Source of the DNA: Chlamydiales bacterium
Lineage (GTDB): Bacteria > Chlamydiota > Chlamydiia > Chlamydiales > JAJFMA01
Length of the DNA: 64,000 nucleotides
Direction of reading: 5' to 3'
NCBI GenBank assembly: GCA_030679955.1
Contig: JAUXSF010000033.1
Coordinates: 16,789-80,788, forward strand
Program-made: the position numbers and the translations under genes
Shown here: positions 61,075 through 64,000 of the stretch, one piece after another
Numbering within the stretch: the first letter of the stretch is position 1
How the letters are laid out: each line of letters opens with the position of its first letter
The notes under the pieces: model-generated
Database searches by the model: none
The model's input: the letters and a program-made list of their open reading frames with translations, nothing else
What the model was told of the DNA's origin: nothing

Positions 61075-61805
61075 TGAAAAAGCTATCGATTCTTGTGACC
61101 TTTCTTCTGGCTGTCACCTCATGCTTATATGCATCGCTTGAAGAGAATTTTATCCTTGTGAGTGATTCTGAAGTAGTTCACTCCTTTGGCGTTGGACTTG
61201 ATGACCGAGTTACACCATGCTCCACTTTCAAAGTAGCTCTTTGTCTGATGGGATTTGACTCTAACATCTTATTGAGTGATGAAGCTCCGATCTGGAATTT
61301 TCAAGAGGGTTATTCTGAGTATTTACCATCCTGGAAAGCTCCACAGACCCCGAGATCCTGGATCACGTACTCCTGTCTTTGGTATTCCCAACTCATAGCC
61401 GAACAGTTGGGCATGGAGAAGATTCAGGGTTATTTGCGTGATTTCGATTATGGCAATCAAGATATGTCTGGTGGATTGACGACGGCTTGGCTGAGCTCCT
61501 CACTGAAAATTTCTCCAAAAGAGCAGGTCCATTTTATACGAAAAATGCTTGATGGATCGCTTCCCGTTTCGCATCACTCCCTACAGACGACCAAAGAGCT
61601 ATTATTTTTGGAAGAGCTGCCCAATTCATGGAAGCTCTTTGGAAAAACAGGATTTGACAGGCTTGAAAATGACTTAGAAGTTAGGTGGCTGGTAGGGTGG
61701 GTTGAAAAAGAGGGGGCTGTCTATCCCTTTGCCTATAACGTGCAGGGCGAGAAAACCGATCGTGAACAAGCTATCTCAAGAGTCAAACAGCTTCTAGGGT
61801 TGTGA
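61074..61805 (+). CDS. Class D (OXA-type) beta-lactamase
   Basis: 243 residues from the ATG at 61074. N-terminal signal with a lipobox-like VTSC (Cys17) or a cut after LYA. The family motifs: PCSTFK (active Ser50 and Lys53), YSC-L in the place of SxV (99-101), YGN (125-127) followed by QDMSGG, and KTG in LFGKTGFD, then VGWVEKEGAVYPFA. Together these are typical of OXA enzymes. It may hydrolyse beta-lactams or act on peptidoglycan precursors. Coupled to the DUF6314 gene. Confidence 0.9.
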   Translation: MKKLSILVTFLLAVTSCLYASLEENFILVSDSEVVHSFGVGLDDRVTPCSTFKVALCLMGFDSNILLSDEAPIWNFQEGYSEYLPSWKAPQTPRSWITYSCLWYSQLIAEQLGMEKIQGYLRDFDYGNQDMSGGLTTAWLSSSLKISPKEQVHFIRKMLDGSLPVSHHSLQTTKELLFLEELPNSWKLFGKTGFDRLENDLEVRWLVGWVEKEGAVYPFAYNVQGEKTDREQAISRVKQLLGL

Positions 61806-61952
61806 CAGAAGAGTGCCAGCTAAGAATTTTCTGCTCAGCAAAAAGGAACATTTCAGGATATGAACTATCGCGTCGCGGCAGGAGAAACAGGCATGCGCAT
61901 CAACTTAATTATGGCAGTTTCATCGTGGTCCCCATTGGTTTAAGTGTATTTT

Positions 61953-61979
61953 GCAGCTAATAGCGAAGCGATTAGCTGC
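61953..61979. terminator. Hairpin between convergent genes
   Basis: GCAGCTAAT (61953-61961) and ATTAGCTGC (61971-61979) pair perfectly around AGCGAAGCG, which can add a GC pair. It lies between the beta-lactamase gene and the convergent gene at 62039. The rest of the 61806-62038 gap shows no gene. Confidence 0.6.
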
Positions 61980-62038
61980 AGAATGTCATCTAAGCAAGGT
62001 TGATGTGTATGCCTGCTTATCCTGTAAAAATGTTCTTT

Positions 62039-63274
62039 TTAGCTTTCGGGATAGAGGATAGCGACGATATGCGTCTTAAAGATGCCGGTGGGGATTGCTC
62101 CCAGTAGGCAACGGATATTGTGGTCTTTCATCCTGAGCGTCGTTTCGGCTTTGTGGCCAATAGAGGCTTTTTGTATGGCGCCTTTCCATTCGGTGGCACC
62201 TTCCGGAGGTAGCATAGTGGGGAAGTTCTGTAGGAACTTATCAGGACTGAGCCCTACCATGCCGCGAACTTGGTTGTTCACAAAGAGCACCTTGTTCTCG
62301 CGTTGAGAATACAGCACGATCATGCAAGAATGTTCGCTGCGGAAGCTGTCGCAGAGACGTCGCAGATCAAGAGCATAGCCATCGGCTGAAAGATCGCGGA
62401 AGCGTGCTGAGTCACCGGCGAGGTGTCGAGCTCCTGTGAGCTTTTGCGCTATGTCGATACAGCGCTTAAGTTGTTGCTGTGCTTCTTCAGATGATTTGGA
62501 GGCTACTGTCAAGCCGAGATCTAACGCTTCAATCTTTGGTTTGTGAAGCTTTGGCGCTATCTCTATCTGTTTTGGCGTTACTATGGGGACTACAACGGGC
62601 TCTACCACTTCTTCTTCTGCGATGTTAGTTGCGTGATCTGAAATATCTACTAGAGTTTTGAGTTCGTATCTTAGATCGCGAATTTCTGTCTCGAGCTGTG
62701 TGATCAGTTGCTGTTTCTTCTCGATAACAGTGCGCTGATCGGTGATTGTGAGTTGGTATTCCTCGATTAAAGTCTCTTTGCCTTGCAGATCTTCATTAGA
62801 GCTCTCTTTTTGACTATCCAGCATGTGCTGAAACTGCGTGGCTTGCAATTCAAATTTTTCCTTTTCACGCTTAAGAGCCTCGAGAATACGCTGTTCGCGG
62901 TGCAGTTCCTCGCCTAATGTCTCACATTGTTGCTGACTCGCTGCCAGCAGATCGGCCAGATGTTCTATTTCTTCGCGTACGTCTTGGCTTGGTTCTACAG
63001 CACTGATAGGGAAGCTTTCGGGGAAAATCTTATCATCATCTTCTTCTACATTGTCCACGAGCTTTCCTTCCCACTGGCGAAGAAGCAGGAAGAGTATTGT
63101 GCCTCCTCCTAAAGCTGACAGCATGCCTATCGTCAGAACTACCCAGCTTTTGTTAAAGGGGAGCTGTGTGGTGTTATAAATCGTCAGCAAAACTAACGGC
63201 ACGACATAACACGCTAGGAGGGCTCCAGTGGTCCACTGGCGTAGTTGGGAAGCTGTTGTGTTATCATCCCTCAT
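62039..63274 (-). CDS. Membrane-anchored coiled-coil protein with PAS-like C-terminus
   Basis: 411 residues. Two membrane segments at about 15-32 and 43-65, then a long coiled coil at about 95-210 (LHREQRILEALKREKEKFEL, TEIRDLRYELKTL), a Val/Pro-rich linker, and a globular C-terminal part (about 265-411) with SCMIVLYSQRENKVLFVNNQVRGMVGLSPDKFLQNFP, similar to a PAS fold. No kinase domain follows. It overlaps the upstream gene by 4 bases. Role unknown; possibly a sensor or envelope scaffold. Confidence 0.7.
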   Translation of the reverse strand: MRDDNTTASQLRQWTTGALLACYVVPLVLLTIYNTTQLPFNKSWVVLTIGMLSALGGGTILFLLLRQWEGKLVDNVEEDDDKIFPESFPISAVEPSQDVREEIEHLADLLAASQQQCETLGEELHREQRILEALKREKEKFELQATQFQHMLDSQKESSNEDLQGKETLIEEYQLTITDQRTVIEKKQQLITQLETEIRDLRYELKTLVDISDHATNIAEEEVVEPVVVPIVTPKQIEIAPKLHKPKIEALDLGLTVASKSSEEAQQQLKRCIDIAQKLTGARHLAGDSARFRDLSADGYALDLRRLCDSFRSEHSCMIVLYSQRENKVLFVNNQVRGMVGLSPDKFLQNFPTMLPPEGATEWKGAIQKASIGHKAETTLRMKDHNIRCLLGAIPTGIFKTHIVAILYPES

Positions 63275-64000
63275 GTTGGCGATATTTCCAGGTGTATATT
63301 AAGACTACTTACTGTTAGGGACGGCCGATGCGGCAACTTAGCGCTCAGCATGCGAATACGAACGTTGTTTGATTGGGGGTCTTTAATAACCTGCCAGGAG
63401 TTTTCTTGGCATTGGCATGAATATTTTTGCGTCAATCGATACTGCGGTGTGACGAGCAGAATATTAGCTTCTAGGGGATTCACAAACGGATGAAAGGTTG
63501 CATTAGCGGGCTGTGAAAGGTCCAGATGCAGGCGACGGCCATCATCATAATGCCATGTAGAAGGGATTGATTTAGTTTCTTTACCTTCTAAGTACTGCTC
63601 TCTGACATCGCTAGAAAGAATCCCTGAGCCGTTTGGTAGCCGAAAGCTGCAGTCTAGTCCGGTGATGGAATCACTGTCGCTAACGACGCTTAAGCCTATG
63701 CCAAGCCCTTTTGCTGTGAGTCGTGCGATCATTGTCATGGTGAACTGTTGCCCCTCTAGGGTGGCCAACGGTTGCTCGTCCAGTAGTTGTTTGCCACTTA
63801 AAGTAGCTTTAAGACGCATTTCATCGTTCTGCACTTCCCAAGGAACAAAGTGCGCTATACCAAAGGGGTAGGGGTCTGTCTGGCCTTGCGGTAGGTTAGG
63901 GATGATTCCTGGATTGCGCTGATCAAAGTGAGGTCCAATGATAAAACTATTTTGGGAGGTGTCTAAGACCTCTATATCGCCACGCTTGAAGCTTAGCAGT
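63271..64000 (-). CDS. Hypothetical protein (5' end beyond the window)
   Basis: The frame is open to base 64000, so the GTG at 63834 is internal and the N-terminus is missing. The visible 240 residues look beta-rich (KRGDIEVLDTSQNSFIIG, LTQKYSCQCQENSWQVI) with a conserved-looking GPHFDQRNPGIIPN near the cut. The protein could be a carbohydrate-handling beta-sandwich, but I do not recognise it. Coupled to the PAS-like gene by a 4-base overlap. Confidence 0.6.
   Translation of the reverse strand, partial: LLSFKRGDIEVLDTSQNSFIIGPHFDQRNPGIIPNLPQGQTDPYPFGIAHFVPWEVQNDEMRLKATLSGKQLLDEQPLATLEGQQFTMTMIARLTAKGLGIGLSVVSDSDSITGLDCSFRLPNGSGILSSDVREQYLEGKETKSIPSTWHYDDGRRLHLDLSQPANATFHPFVNPLEANILLVTPQYRLTQKYSCQCQENSWQVIKDPQSNNVRIRMLSAKLPHRPSLTVSSLNIHLEISPT

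Overview
The window looks like about 64 kb of chromosome from a member of the Chlamydiota, most likely an environmental (amoeba- or animal-associated) lineage rather than a classic Chlamydia. The reasons are a chlamydial-type type II secretion (gsp) cluster preceded by a large anchored hypothetical protein, pepP and mutL side by side, a sigma-66-like RpoD, enolase and AhpC, and many secreted or inclusion-membrane-like proteins. This assignment is an inference from gene content; no rRNA is present. Base composition is moderate.

Layout. 1-4 kb: accessory genes (a kinase-like protein cut by the window edge, a membrane protein with an HELGH metalloprotease motif, a frameshifted partial copy of its 3' end, a coiled-coil hypothetical and a small membrane protein). 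4.2-15.1 kb: one continuous type II secretion operon (anchored acidic protein, gspD, E, F, then pseudopilins G, H, I, J and a K-like gene). 15.0-17.4 kb: an inserted cassette lying between two copies of the gspK 3' end, holding a frameshifted DUF4238 gene and an HTH/nucleotidyltransferase toxin-antitoxin-like pair. 17.5-30.4 kb: a minus-strand export island with CzcCBA, a P1B ATPase (with a damaged phosphorylation motif) and a second OMF-MFP-RND tripartite pump. 30.5-35.8 kb: an operon of histidine kinase, MoxR, DUF58 and a BatD/DUF4381-like protein, plus a secreted histidine-rich protein. 36-45 kb: housekeeping genes (pepP, mutL, CCA-adding enzyme, SpoU-type methylase, rsgA, def, eno, ahpC). 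45.4-49 kb: a membrane protein, a cytochrome P450 and a class II Fic protein. 49-55.4 kb: metallo-beta-lactamase-fold hydrolase, tRNA-Arg(ACG), DinG-type helicase, rpoD, a CoiA-like protein and an AlaX-like protein. 55.5-57.8 kb: an AbiE-type toxin-antitoxin pair whose antitoxin is fused to a trypsin-like serine protease domain. 58-64 kb: an Inc-like ankyrin protein, ada, a SnoaL-like protein, DUF6314, a class D beta-lactamase and two hypotheticals, the last running off the window.

The most unusual signal is the AbiEi-protease fusion with its promoter palindrome (55489-57782). Next are the cassette flanked by gspK-end repeats with its own TA-like pair, the P450, the pseudopilins that all lack glycine at -1, and the G-to-R change in the P-type ATPase DKTGTLT motif. 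Several dispersed repeat families (TGGAC/GTCCA units, TTTGCG-type units, ACCACAGAGATC hairpins) sit in the gaps between genes.
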